Source: Pseudonocardiales bacterium
GTDB lineage: Bacteria; Actinomycetota; Actinomycetes; Mycobacteriales; Pseudonocardiaceae
NCBI GenBank assembly: GCA_019243635.1
Contig: JAFAUB010000007.1
Coordinates: forward strand, 1 to 55,056
Reading direction: 5' to 3'
Length of the DNA stretch: 55,056 nt
Shown piece by piece: positions 1 to 7,647 of the stretch; position 1 is the first letter of the stretch; each line of letters opens with the position of its first letter. The notes under the pieces were generated by a model. That model was not told where the DNA came from. It did no database searches and saw only the letters and a program-made list of their open reading frames with translations. A program made the position numbers and the translations under genes.

Positions 1-545
1 TTGTCCGGGGCCAACCCAGGTACCAGCGCGCCGAGCGGCTGCCCGGGGAACGTCACCTGAACTCGATAGGTATCCACCCCGTCGACCTGCTCGCGCGCTT
101 GGGTGGTGGCGTCTTTACCGCTGGCTAGCGCCGCCGCGATGCCGCGGTCCGGGTTCAGGATGATCGAGGGGTCGTACACCGAGCCGGCAAAGGACAACGG
201 CAGCTTGTGGATCGGGCCGGTCGGTGGGCGTAGGTACAGATCCTGACCGATGATCGTAAATTGAAGTTCGAGCAGCTGCCGGCCCTCGTCAACCTTCGCG
301 CTGCCTTGCGCCGAACCCTCCTTGGTGAGCTGGCCCGCAGCCGAGCGCAACTGGACACCCGGCGCGTTGCCTTGGACGTCGAATGCGAAACGTGTGGTGT
401 TCACTGTCCGCATCGCCTTGGCGGAATCGGCGAGCACCGTTGCTCCCTGTGGCAGATTTGCTGTCAGTCCGGTGCTGCCGCACGCGGTGACCAGTGCGAT
501 GAACAAAGACATGATCAGAGCGGCGAGGGGGGCGACGAGGCGCAT
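1..545 (-). CDS. LppX/LprAFG-type lipoprotein, partial (3' end beyond left edge)
   Basis: Only the first ~181 codons are in the window; the gene runs off the left edge. The ATG at 545 begins a lipoprotein signal peptide (hydrophobic residues 7-19, lipobox LVTAC, lipidated Cys22). The mature part is a small soluble domain with blocks resembling the LppX/LprA/LprF/LprG fold (GATVLADSAKAM, FDVQG, GQDLYLRP). Known family members bind or carry (glyco)lipids across the mycobacterial periplasm. It diverges from glnA2 with a 70-bp gap. No strong ribosome binding site is visible, so the start rests on the signal peptide. Family placement is from fold-level sequence features, not an alignment. Confidence 0.75.
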   Translation of the reverse strand, partial: MRLVAPLAALIMSLFIALVTACGSTGLTANLPQGATVLADSAKAMRTVNTTRFAFDVQGNAPGVQLRSAAGQLTKEGSAQGSAKVDEGRQLLELQFTIIGQDLYLRPPTGPIHKLPLSFAGSVYDPSIILNPDRGIAAALASGKDATTQAREQVDGVDTYRVQVTFPGQPLGALVPGLAPD

Positions 546-615
546 CTCGTCATCGTAGGGGGCGGAACACTGCGCCGTCACGGACAGTTCTTTCCCGTGC
601 GCGTACCCTGCGCGC

Positions 616-1959
616 ATGGATCGCCAGCAGGAATTCGTGCTGCGCACGCTGGAAGAACGCGACATCCGGTTCGTTCGGTTGTGGTTCACCGACGTGTTGG
701 GCTACCTGAAGTCGGTGTCCGTGGCCCCGGCCGAGCTGGAGGGAGCTTTCGCCGACGGCATCGGTTTCGACGGGTCGGCCATCCAGGGTTTCGCCCGGGC
801 CTACGAGTCCGACATGATCGCCAAGCCGGACCCCGCGACTTTCCAGGTGCTGCCGTGGGAGAACCCGCGGGGGGCGCACTACTCCGCCCGGATGTTCTGT
901 GACATCACGATGCCCGACGGCTCGCCGTCCTGGGCTGACCCGCGGTACGTGCTGACCCGGGCGCTGTCCAGGGCGGCGATGGGCGGCTTCACCTGCTATG
1001 TGCACCCTGAGATCGAGTTCTATCTGCTGCGTGACCTGCCTGACAACGGGTCCGAGCCGGTACCCGCCGACTCCGGTGGGTACTTCGACCAGGCCAGCCA
1101 CGACGTCGCTCCGCACTTCCGCCGGTACACCATCGAGGCGCTGGAGCAGATGGGCATCTCGGTGGAGTTCAGCCATCACGAGGGCGCCCCGGGCCAGCAG
1201 GAGATCGACCTGCGCTACGCCGACGCGCTCACCATGGCCGACAACATCATGACCTTCCGGTACGTGGTGCGGGAGGTCGCGATCACCCAGGGGGTGCGCG
1301 CCTCGTTCATGCCCAAGCCCTACACCGCCCAGCCCGGTTCGGCCATGCACACCCACATGAGCCTGTTCGAGGGCGATCGCAACGCCTTCCACGACGACGA
1401 TGACCCCTACGAGCTCTCCCACACCGGCCGAGCCTTCGTCGCCGGGGTGCTGGCGCATGCCCGGGAGCTCACTGCGGTGACCAACCAGTGGGTGAACTCC
1501 TACAAGCGGCTGATCATCGGGGGAGAGGCCCCTACCGCGGTGTGCTGGGGGCACGCGAACCGCTCGGCGCTGGTCCGGGTTCCGATGTACTCACCGGGCA
1601 AGGCGTCCAGCCGGCGGGTGGAGATCCGCACTCCGGACTCGGCGTGCAACCCCTACCTCACCTACGCGGTGATCCTCGCCGCCGGGTTGCGTGGCGTGCA
1701 GCAGAACTACGAGCTGCCGCCCGCCGCGGAGGACGACGTGTGGTCGCTGTCTGAGCAGGAACGGCGGGCGGCGGGCTACGCGCCGCTGCCGCAGAACCTC
1801 TCCGAGGCGCTCGCGGAGATGGAGAGCTCCGAGCTGGTCGCCGAGACCCTCGGGGAGCACGTGTTCGACTTCTTCCTGCGCAACAAACGCGCTGAGTGGG
1901 ACAACTACCGACGTCACGTCACGCCCTACGAGCTACGCACCTACCTGCCCGTCCTGTAG
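616..1959 (+). CDS. glnA2: GlnA2-type glutamine synthetase-like ligase (GSI-alpha)
   Basis: A 447-aa type I glutamine synthetase fold. It carries the N-terminal beta-grasp (GIGFDGSAIQGFARAYESDM), the ATP/glutamate site (HHEGAPGQQEID, FMPKPY, GSAMHTHMSL) and the arginine-rich block NRSALVRVP followed by RRVEIRTPD. The position matching the adenylylated Tyr of GSI-beta enzymes is Trp376 (EDDVWSLSEQE), so GlnE should not modify it. Length and its place next to glnE match mycobacterial GlnA2. Characterised Streptomyces GlnA2/GlnA3 proteins are gamma-glutamylpolyamine ligases, so the substrate may not be ammonia; that is inference. Tandem 15-nt repeats overlap the stop codon. Confidence 0.93.
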   Translation: MDRQQEFVLRTLEERDIRFVRLWFTDVLGYLKSVSVAPAELEGAFADGIGFDGSAIQGFARAYESDMIAKPDPATFQVLPWENPRGAHYSARMFCDITMPDGSPSWADPRYVLTRALSRAAMGGFTCYVHPEIEFYLLRDLPDNGSEPVPADSGGYFDQASHDVAPHFRRYTIEALEQMGISVEFSHHEGAPGQQEIDLRYADALTMADNIMTFRYVVREVAITQGVRASFMPKPYTAQPGSAMHTHMSLFEGDRNAFHDDDDPYELSHTGRAFVAGVLAHARELTAVTNQWVNSYKRLIIGGEAPTAVCWGHANRSALVRVPMYSPGKASSRRVEIRTPDSACNPYLTYAVILAAGLRGVQQNYELPPAAEDDVWSLSEQERRAAGYAPLPQNLSEALAEMESSELVAETLGEHVFDFFLRNKRAEWDNYRRHVTPYELRTYLPVL

Positions 1960-2000
1960 TCCTTCAGTCGGTAGTCCTTCGGTCGGTCGACGCGCCGACC
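1956..2000 (+). terminator. Tandem 15-nt repeat plus weak hairpin after glnA2
   Basis: Two 15-nt units (1956-1970 and 1971-1985, one mismatch) start at the glnA2 stop codon. They run into a small hairpin with a 6-bp stem (1981-1986 with 1995-2000) and an 8-nt loop. It may weakly terminate or process the message ahead of glnE; there is no U-tract. Confidence 0.35.
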
Positions 2001-2237
2001 TCTGATGGGAGAGCCCTGCGGCTCGCTCCGGATGCCGCGTGAGAAGACGAGCTAACCTGGCGAAGGTGAGGACCCGACTGTTCGTGCCGCAACCCTCTCC
2101 CGATCCGCCGGGGTGGCGCGTCGACCTGGTGGAGACATGGCAGCCGCGAGCGGTCCGATCTGTGGAGCTGGCCCCGGCTGTCGGGTCAGGGGACCGTCCG
2201 GCTCCGCCACTGCCGGGCCACTAGCGGCCGGAGCGCC

Positions 2238-5200
2238 GTGGTGGCCGAGGGCAGGCGGACCGCACTTTCCCTGGCGCGGCTGGGTCTCACCGACGGCGCC
2301 GCTGCGGATACCCTGACGCGGCTGGGTTGGTGGCGGCACGGGCTTGTCCGCCAGGATGCGGAGGACGCCCTGTGGGCGCTGTCCCGGGCACCCGACCCGA
2401 ACCTGGCGCTGCACACCCTGGCCCGGTTGGGTGCCGCCATGGGCGACGGGGTCATCGGGGGCGGGTGGGCCGAGCTGCACGGGTTGATGTGCCGGGACCC
2501 TGGGGCGCGCGGGCGGCTGCTCGGCGTGCTCGGCTCGTCGACCGCGCTCGGGGACCATCTGGTCGCCAACCCGGAGCGCTGGCGCGGTGTGGCCGGCTCA
2601 GCGGCGGCCCAGCCGGGCTGGGCTGGCCGGGCGGTGCGGCGCCTGCTCGCCGCCGTCGGCGCCGAGTCCGTCGAGCCGTCGTCAGGCAACCTGGAGGTGA
2701 CCCGGGCGTCGCTGACCGGTCTCACGGCTCAGCGGGCGCTGCGGGGCGCTTACCGGGATCTGATCGCCGAGCTCGCGGCCGCCGACCTCGCGGCCGTGGT
2801 GGAGCCCAAACTGCCGGTGTTGCCCTTCGAGCGGGTCGCGGAGACGCTCGCCGAGCTCGCGGTCGGCGTCCTGCGCGCCGCACTGGCCGTCGCGGTGACT
2901 GAGGTGGCTCCGGACGGCCGACCGCCCCGGCTCGCCGTGATCGGGATGGGCAAGTGCGGCGGGGCTGAGCTGAACTACGTCTCCGACGTCGACGTGATCT
3001 TCGTGGGTGGTTCCGAGGACGAGCTGGCCGAAGCCACCAAGCTGGCCTCGGCGATGATGCGGCTGGCCTCAGCGTGTTTTGAGGTGGACGTGGCGCTGCG
3101 CCCGGAGGGCAAGGCCGGCGCGTTGGTGCGCACACTGGGGGGGCACCTGTCCTACTACCGCCGGTGGGCCAAGACGTGGGAGTTCCAGGCACTGCTCAAG
3201 GCCCGTCCGATCGTTGGTGACGCCGAGCTCGGCGCCCGCTATCTGGAGGCCGTCGCGCCCATGGTGTGGACCGCCGCGGACCGGGAGAACTTCGTGCCCG
3301 AGGTCCAGGCGATGCGCCGCCGGGTCGCTGAGCATGTTCGGCCCGAGCTGGTGGACCGGGAGCTCAAGCTGGGCCACGGCGGCCTGCGCGACGTGGAGTT
3401 CGCCGTGCAGCTGCTGCAGCTGGTGCACGGCCGCAGCGACGAGTCGCTACGAGTCGCGTCCACCGTGAAGGCGTTGGCCGCGCTGGGCGCGGGCGGGTAC
3501 GTCGGGCGGGACGACGCGGCGAACCTCGCGGCCTCCTACCGGTTCCTGCGCCTGCTGGAGCACCGGTTGCAGCTGCAGCGGCTGCGCCGCACCCACCTGC
3601 TCCCGGCTGATGACGACACTGCGACGTGGCGCTGGCTGGCACGCGCCGCGGGGATGCGGCCGGACGGGACCCACGACGCTCTCGGGGTGCTGCGGATGGA
3701 GCACACCCGGCAGTCGCACCGGGCCCGCCGGCTACACCAGAAGCTGTTCTACCGGCCGCTGCTGGAGGCGGTGGCCAGGGTACCCACTGAGGCCTACCGG
3801 CTCTCGGAGTCCTCGGCGAAGGCGCGGCTGGCAGCGCTGGGCTACGCCTCACCGCAGGGGGCCCTGGGTCACCTGCGGGCGCTCACCGACGGGGTGTCGC
3901 GGCGCGCCGCGATCCAGTCCGCGCTGCTGCCCGTCCTGCTGGAGTTCCTCGCCGACACCCCAGACCCCGACCGTGGGTTGGCCGCCTACCGACGGGTATC
4001 CGAGGCGCTCGACGACACCCCGTGGTACCTGCGGCTGCTGCGCGACGAGGGCGCGGTGGCGCAGCGGCTGATGGCGCTGCTCGGCACCTCCCGGATGGTG
4101 GCCGACCTGCTGGTCCGGGCGCCCGAGGCGCTGCGGCTCCTGGCTGACCCGGATGAGCTGGCCGGCCGTGACCCGGCGGAGGTAGCGGCGTCGCTGCGGG
4201 CCACCGCATGCCGTCACCGCGACCCCGGCGCCGCCGTGACGGCCGCCAGGGCGCTGCGCCGCCACGAGCTGTTCCGGATCGCCTGCGCCGACCTGCTCGG
4301 ACTGCTTGATCTCAACGCGGTGTGCGCCGCGCTGTCCTCGGTGTGGACCGCGGTGCTGACCTCGGCGCTGGATGTCGCACTGCGCGTTGAGATCGAGCGC
4401 AGGCGATTCGAGCCGGCTCGAATCGCGGTGATCGCGATGGGTCGGCTGGGCGGCGCGGAGCTGGGCTACAGCTCCGACGCGGACGTGCTGTTCGTCTGTG
4501 ATCCGGTGGCTGGAGCGGACGAGACCGACGCGGTGCGTTTCGCCTCCTCAGTCGCCGAGTCGGTGCGCGAGCTGCTCGGCTCACCAAGCCAGGATCCGCC
4601 CCTGGTGGTCGACACCGGGCTGCGCCCGGAAGGACGTTCCGGCCCACTGGTGCGCACCCTGTCGTCCTACCAGGCCTACTACACCCAGTGGGGGGCGCCC
4701 TGGGAGGCGCAGGCGTTGCTGCGGGCCACTCCGGTGGCCGGCGACGTGGAGCTGGGGGAGCGGTTCGTCTCGGTCATCGGCCCGGTGCGCTACCCCAAGG
4801 GCGGACTGACCGCGCGGCAAGCCCTCGAGATCCGCCGGGTCAAGGCCAGAGTCGACGCCGAGCGACTGCCGCACGGCGCAGACCCGACCACCCACACCAA
4901 GCTCGGCCGCGGCGGGCTGGCCGACGTGGAGTGGACCACCCAGCTGCTGCAGTTGCGGCACGCTCATGAGGTTCCAGCGCTGCAGACCCCGTCAACGGGA
5001 ACCGCGCTGCGGGCCGCCGCCGACGCCGGACTGCTCTCCAGCGCCGACGCGGAGGTGCTGCTGGCGGCCTGGAAGCTCGCCACCAAGACCCGCAACGTGC
5101 TCACCCTGGTGCGGGGCAAGCAGGTTGACCAACTGCCCAGTTCCGGCCGGGAACTGGCCGCCGTGGTCCGGGCGCTGGGGTACTCGGCGGATGACGACCC

Positions 5201-5276
5201 CGGCGAGGCGATCGACGAGTACCGCCGCACCACCCGCCGAGCCCGCGCTGTCGTAGAGCGCTCCTTCGGCATCTGA
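2238..5276 (+). CDS. glnE: Bifunctional glutamine-synthetase adenylyltransferase/deadenylase
   Basis: A 1012-aa protein of full GlnE length. It has two nucleotidyltransferase domains: the first near residue 235 (GMGKCGGAELNYVSDVD), the second near residue 731 (AMGRLGGAELGYSSDAD). Each is followed by a helical GlnD/GlnE-type linker (KLGHGGLRDVEF and KLGRGGLADVEW). In characterised enzymes the N-terminal half deadenylylates and the C-terminal half adenylylates the GS tyrosine. The target here is GlnA1 (Tyr402), encoded 5.4 kb downstream on the other strand. The GTG start at 2238 has GGAG 4-8 nt upstream; the GTG at 2241 is an alternative. The mycobacterial order glnA2-glnE is kept, but glnA1 has been pushed away by accessory DNA. 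Confidence 0.96.
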   Translation: MVAEGRRTALSLARLGLTDGAAADTLTRLGWWRHGLVRQDAEDALWALSRAPDPNLALHTLARLGAAMGDGVIGGGWAELHGLMCRDPGARGRLLGVLGSSTALGDHLVANPERWRGVAGSAAAQPGWAGRAVRRLLAAVGAESVEPSSGNLEVTRASLTGLTAQRALRGAYRDLIAELAAADLAAVVEPKLPVLPFERVAETLAELAVGVLRAALAVAVTEVAPDGRPPRLAVIGMGKCGGAELNYVSDVDVIFVGGSEDELAEATKLASAMMRLASACFEVDVALRPEGKAGALVRTLGGHLSYYRRWAKTWEFQALLKARPIVGDAELGARYLEAVAPMVWTAADRENFVPEVQAMRRRVAEHVRPELVDRELKLGHGGLRDVEFAVQLLQLVHGRSDESLRVASTVKALAALGAGGYVGRDDAANLAASYRFLRLLEHRLQLQRLRRTHLLPADDDTATWRWLARAAGMRPDGTHDALGVLRMEHTRQSHRARRLHQKLFYRPLLEAVARVPTEAYRLSESSAKARLAALGYASPQGALGHLRALTDGVSRRAAIQSALLPVLLEFLADTPDPDRGLAAYRRVSEALDDTPWYLRLLRDEGAVAQRLMALLGTSRMVADLLVRAPEALRLLADPDELAGRDPAEVAASLRATACRHRDPGAAVTAARALRRHELFRIACADLLGLLDLNAVCAALSSVWTAVLTSALDVALRVEIERRRFEPARIAVIAMGRLGGAELGYSSDADVLFVCDPVAGADETDAVRFASSVAESVRELLGSPSQDPPLVVDTGLRPEGRSGPLVRTLSSYQAYYTQWGAPWEAQALLRATPVAGDVELGERFVSVIGPVRYPKGGLTARQALEIRRVKARVDAERLPHGADPTTHTKLGRGGLADVEWTTQLLQLRHAHEVPALQTPSTGTALRAAADAGLLSSADAEVLLAAWKLATKTRNVLTLVRGKQVDQLPSSGRELAAVVRALGYSADDDPGEAIDEYRRTTRRARAVVERSFGI

Positions 5277-5289
5277 TCCATCTACCACT

Positions 5290-5308
5290 CGTCCGCATTC
5301 CGCGGACG
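5290..5308 (+). terminator. Hairpin after glnE
   Basis: A perfect 7-bp GC-rich stem (5290-5296 with 5302-5308) with a 5-nt loop lies 14 nt after the glnE stop. It has no U-tract, which is common for actinobacterial terminators. Confidence 0.45.
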
Positions 5309-5383
5309 GGGCGGGGCTCGCCGCTGATCCGGGTGACGATGCCATGGGCGACGGCGTGGGGCGTGGCGTTGCGGTGGGAGGCT

Positions 5384-5539
5384 CAGGGTGATGCTGCACG
5401 ACAGCTCGGGACCCACCGTGCCGGCGGCGTAGCGGGACACCTCGACCAGGAACCGGGTGAGGCTCTCGGTGTCGATCAGTAGTCGCTGAAGCTCAGCGGC
5501 GGGTGACCCGAGGGCGCGCCGATACGGCCATGGTCGCAC
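5384..5539 (-). pseudogene. Remnant of a GAF-domain (GAF-ANTAR type) regulator N-terminus
   Basis: On the minus strand about 50 residues read like the start of an actinobacterial GAF-ANTAR protein: AELQRLLIDTESLTRFLVEV, then SRYAAGTVGPELSCSITL. After the ITL strand the frame turns into Arg/Pro-rich text without GAF features and stops at 5282. Neither neighbouring frame continues a GAF domain convincingly, and no ANTAR output helix is present. I read it as a decayed 5' fragment. The match is from memory of the family pattern. Confidence 0.4.
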
Positions 5540-5969
5540 ATCCGGTGCGAATGCGGGCTACCGCTCCCCGGCGAGTGTTACGGTCGGAGCGCGGTCCAGC
5601 AGCGCGGCCACGCCCACAACGTCCCGATACATGGTGGCACATGGCGTTGGAGTGTTCTGTCATGCAGCGCGGTCCGCTCGCGCCCCTCCCGGGCGCCGGG
5701 GGTCCGCCGCAGCGACGTCGGTGGAGTGTGGACTCCACCTCCATCCGCGGCTCGCCAGCCACTGATCGCGAATGACCATGTGGGCGCACAGCGTTCACCA
5801 CTAGGTAGCCGCTTGGACTCATAGTGCGCAAATGCCCTGGAGGCCGATCGAAATGATCCCACACTCATCACATAGTGCAGGGGGACCGTCGCCGCCACCC
5901 TCCCGCAGGGTCGCTCGTGACCATACGGAGCACCCAGGCGCCCCCTCGGGCGATGCGGCTCCGACTCCC
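5540..5969. other. Gap between the GAF remnant and a small hypothetical gene
   Basis: About 430 nt in which I find no convincing gene, RNA or repeat. Open frames on both strands are Arg/Pro/Ser-rich without codon-position bias. Confidence 0.4.
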
Positions 5970-6227
5970 GTGCTGGCTGCGGTGTGGTGCTGCTCAGTGG
6001 GCACCACCTGGACGCTGGAGCTGCGCAAACCTGACCGTGACACCGCGCTCGGGACAATCGTCGACTGGATCAGCTCGGGCGTGCCCGTCTCCCAGCCGGC
6101 GCCGGACGCCCTGGCCCGCGAGCTGCTCGCCGCCCGCGGGCTGCGGCTGATCAGCGAGTCGTCCGCTGCCCGCTGCACCCGAAGTCGGCACCACATCGGT
6201 TACGTGTGCGTCGACCCCGAGCTGTAA
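5970..6227 (+). CDS. Small hypothetical protein
   Basis: An 85-aa reading frame with strong GC bias at third codon positions and a plausible alpha/beta composition (TWTLELRKPDRDTALGTIVD, then SQPAPDALARELLAARGLRL). I recognise no domain. The frame is open back to an ATG at 5832, but that upstream part lacks codon bias and has no ribosome binding site, so I prefer the GTG at 5970. It ends abruptly at VDPEL, so it may be a shortened copy of a longer protein. Confidence 0.5.
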   Translation: MLAAVWCCSVGTTWTLELRKPDRDTALGTIVDWISSGVPVSQPAPDALARELLAARGLRLISESSAARCTRSRHHIGYVCVDPEL

Positions 6228-6336
6228 AACCGGCGCTGCACGTCGGGGTTTGGCGCACCCCGGAAAGGCGGCACTCGGGGAAGGATGATATCAACCGCAG
6301 TGACCGGACAGGGTCAGATGACTACAAGGAGCAACT

Positions 6337-6573
6337 ATGGAGTATGGCGCGGTGCGTGAGCCGACCAGGGCAGCGGTCTTGCCCCTTCTCGTGCTGGCTA
6401 CCACCTCGGGAGTGGCGGGCTTGGAGATGATGGCCGCGAGTTCGGCGATGGCCGAGCCGGGCGGTCAGGGTGGTGGTTCGGATCCGGGCTCGGGCTCGCC
6501 GGCTGCGCCCACCGACCCGGTCACGGGCCTCGTCGGCGCCCTCACGGGTAGTAGCAGCACTCCAGCCCACTGA
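6337..6573 (+). CDS. Small secreted hypothetical protein (78 aa)
   Basis: The ATG at 6337 has an excellent ribosome binding site (AAGGAG, 6 nt upstream). The 78-aa product has a signal-peptide-like N-terminus: hydrophobic residues ~13-29 and a possible cleavage after AMA near residue 39. A short Gly/Ser/Pro-rich tail follows, so the mature peptide would be only ~40 residues and unfolded. No homology is recognised. The ribosome binding site is the main reason to believe in it. Confidence 0.5.
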   Translation: MEYGAVREPTRAAVLPLLVLATTSGVAGLEMMAASSAMAEPGGQGGGSDPGSGSPAAPTDPVTGLVGALTGSSSTPAH

Positions 6574-6765
6574 GCGCCCGGCGCCTGCGGTCTCATGGAT
6601 GCTTGTGCACCTTTCCAGCCCGGTTAGGCGACATGACGTGCCTGTAGCCCGGCCCGTACTGGCTATCGGCGGTGATTTCGTGACCGGAGACGCGAAGGAC
6701 ACGTATCAAGATCACCCCTGCCCGCTGTGAAGGTGTTGGTCCGCCGCGGGACAGGAGGGACGGAA

Positions 6766-6841
6766 GCGGGTATCCCGTCGTGTCGGCGAGCTTGTCTCGG
6801 AGCGGGCTATGCCTCCGGTGCCGATGCGACGGGATACCCGC
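6766..6841. repeat. 15-bp perfect inverted repeat
   Basis: The arms 6766-6780 and 6827-6841 are perfect reverse complements (GCGGGTATCCCGTCG and its complement), separated by 46 nt. Each arm contains the near-palindrome CGGGTATCCCG. It could be a long hairpin, paired operator sites or the end of a lost element. Confidence 0.6.
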
Positions 6842-6930
6842 GCCCTCGGCGGCCCATCACTTTCGCGCTCAGCCCTAGGGCCATCCCGGGGCGGGGACAC
6901 GAGTTCGTTGATCTTAGGACGCTCATTCAG

Positions 6931-6968
6931 TGTGAGCGCTGATCGACCGTGCGTCCGCGTGCCGAGGA
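6931..6968 (+). repeat. Dispersed ~38-nt repeat, copy A
   Basis: The first 25 nt match copy B (53741-53765) at 23 positions, and similarity continues weakly to a shared GAGGAG/AGGAG. Both copies lie on the plus strand in gene-poor gaps 47 kb apart. Confidence 0.55.
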
Positions 6969-7602
6969 GTGCCGTCAGGCGCCTCTGAACTGTGGCGCTA
7001 CGCGCTGGTGTGGATCGACCCGGGCTCTTAGCGTCTGACGGCTCGCTGACGATGATCACGCGTGAGCCTCAGCTGAGACTGCGCCCGCCATGCGGTCAGA
7101 GGTCTCAACCTGCGGTCGTCCACGTCTGCGCGTCGCGTTGTCGACCGTGGTCAACCACGCTTAACAGTCATCTTACCGACAGCACGCGGGGTGGTGGCCT
7201 GTCGCGAGACGGGCACCCCGTCGCGTCGATCCGATGGGCGTGCTGCTCGATCACGAGCGCCGGCGTCGGGTAAGGTCGCGAAGGCCACCGAGTGGGATGC
7301 CGCCACTTCCGCGGAGTCTGCGGGTGGCGGGCCGTGGCCGGGTGGCTGGCCGGTCCTCAGCTCGGACAGCCCACGATCACGTGTCTTTCGGTGCTACCAC
7401 CTAGCGGTCCCCTGTGGGGTTTGTTGCAATCCTCTGATCGACTGCTGGATTTTTTCCGTTCACCTTCGGGACGCAGCATTTCTCGATGGAATCCGTGCGC
7501 GGGAATGTCCGCTCCCGGTCACCTGCTCGGCTGAGTCTCTGCGAGCAAGACATCAGTGACGGCGTGGTGGCACACCACTGACCGCCTGCCACTGGCGTAT
7601 GT

Positions 7603-7622
7603 GCCCGGACAGCGGTCCGGGC
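7603..7622 (+). promoter_or_regulatory. Leader hairpin upstream of the secreted protein gene
   Basis: A perfect 8-bp stem (7603-7610 with 7615-7622) and 5-nt loop end 25 nt before the ATG at 7648, just ahead of the AAAGGA ribosome binding site. It could be an upstream terminator, an mRNA-stabilising leader or an operator. Confidence 0.4.
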
Positions 7623-7647
7623 ATCCCTGTGCTGCAAAGGATAGTGC

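Larger units (their letters stand above)
6574..7647. other. 1.07-kb gap without a convincing gene
   Basis: No frame here shows codon bias or a recognisable protein. It does contain a 15-bp inverted repeat (6766-6841), one copy of a ~38-nt sequence repeated at 53741 (here 6931-6968), and a hairpin just upstream of the next gene (7603-7622). It may hold regulatory DNA for the secreted protein at 7648 or eroded mobile DNA. Confidence 0.5.

Noticed and set aside
550..1554. Long open frame antisense to glnA2
   Set aside because: Mirror of strong codon bias in a high-GC gene; Arg/Gly/Val-rich text with no domain. The same applies to 7756-9054 (-), 20963-22297 (+), 22992-24428 (+), 49919-51916 (+) and 50331-52292 (-).
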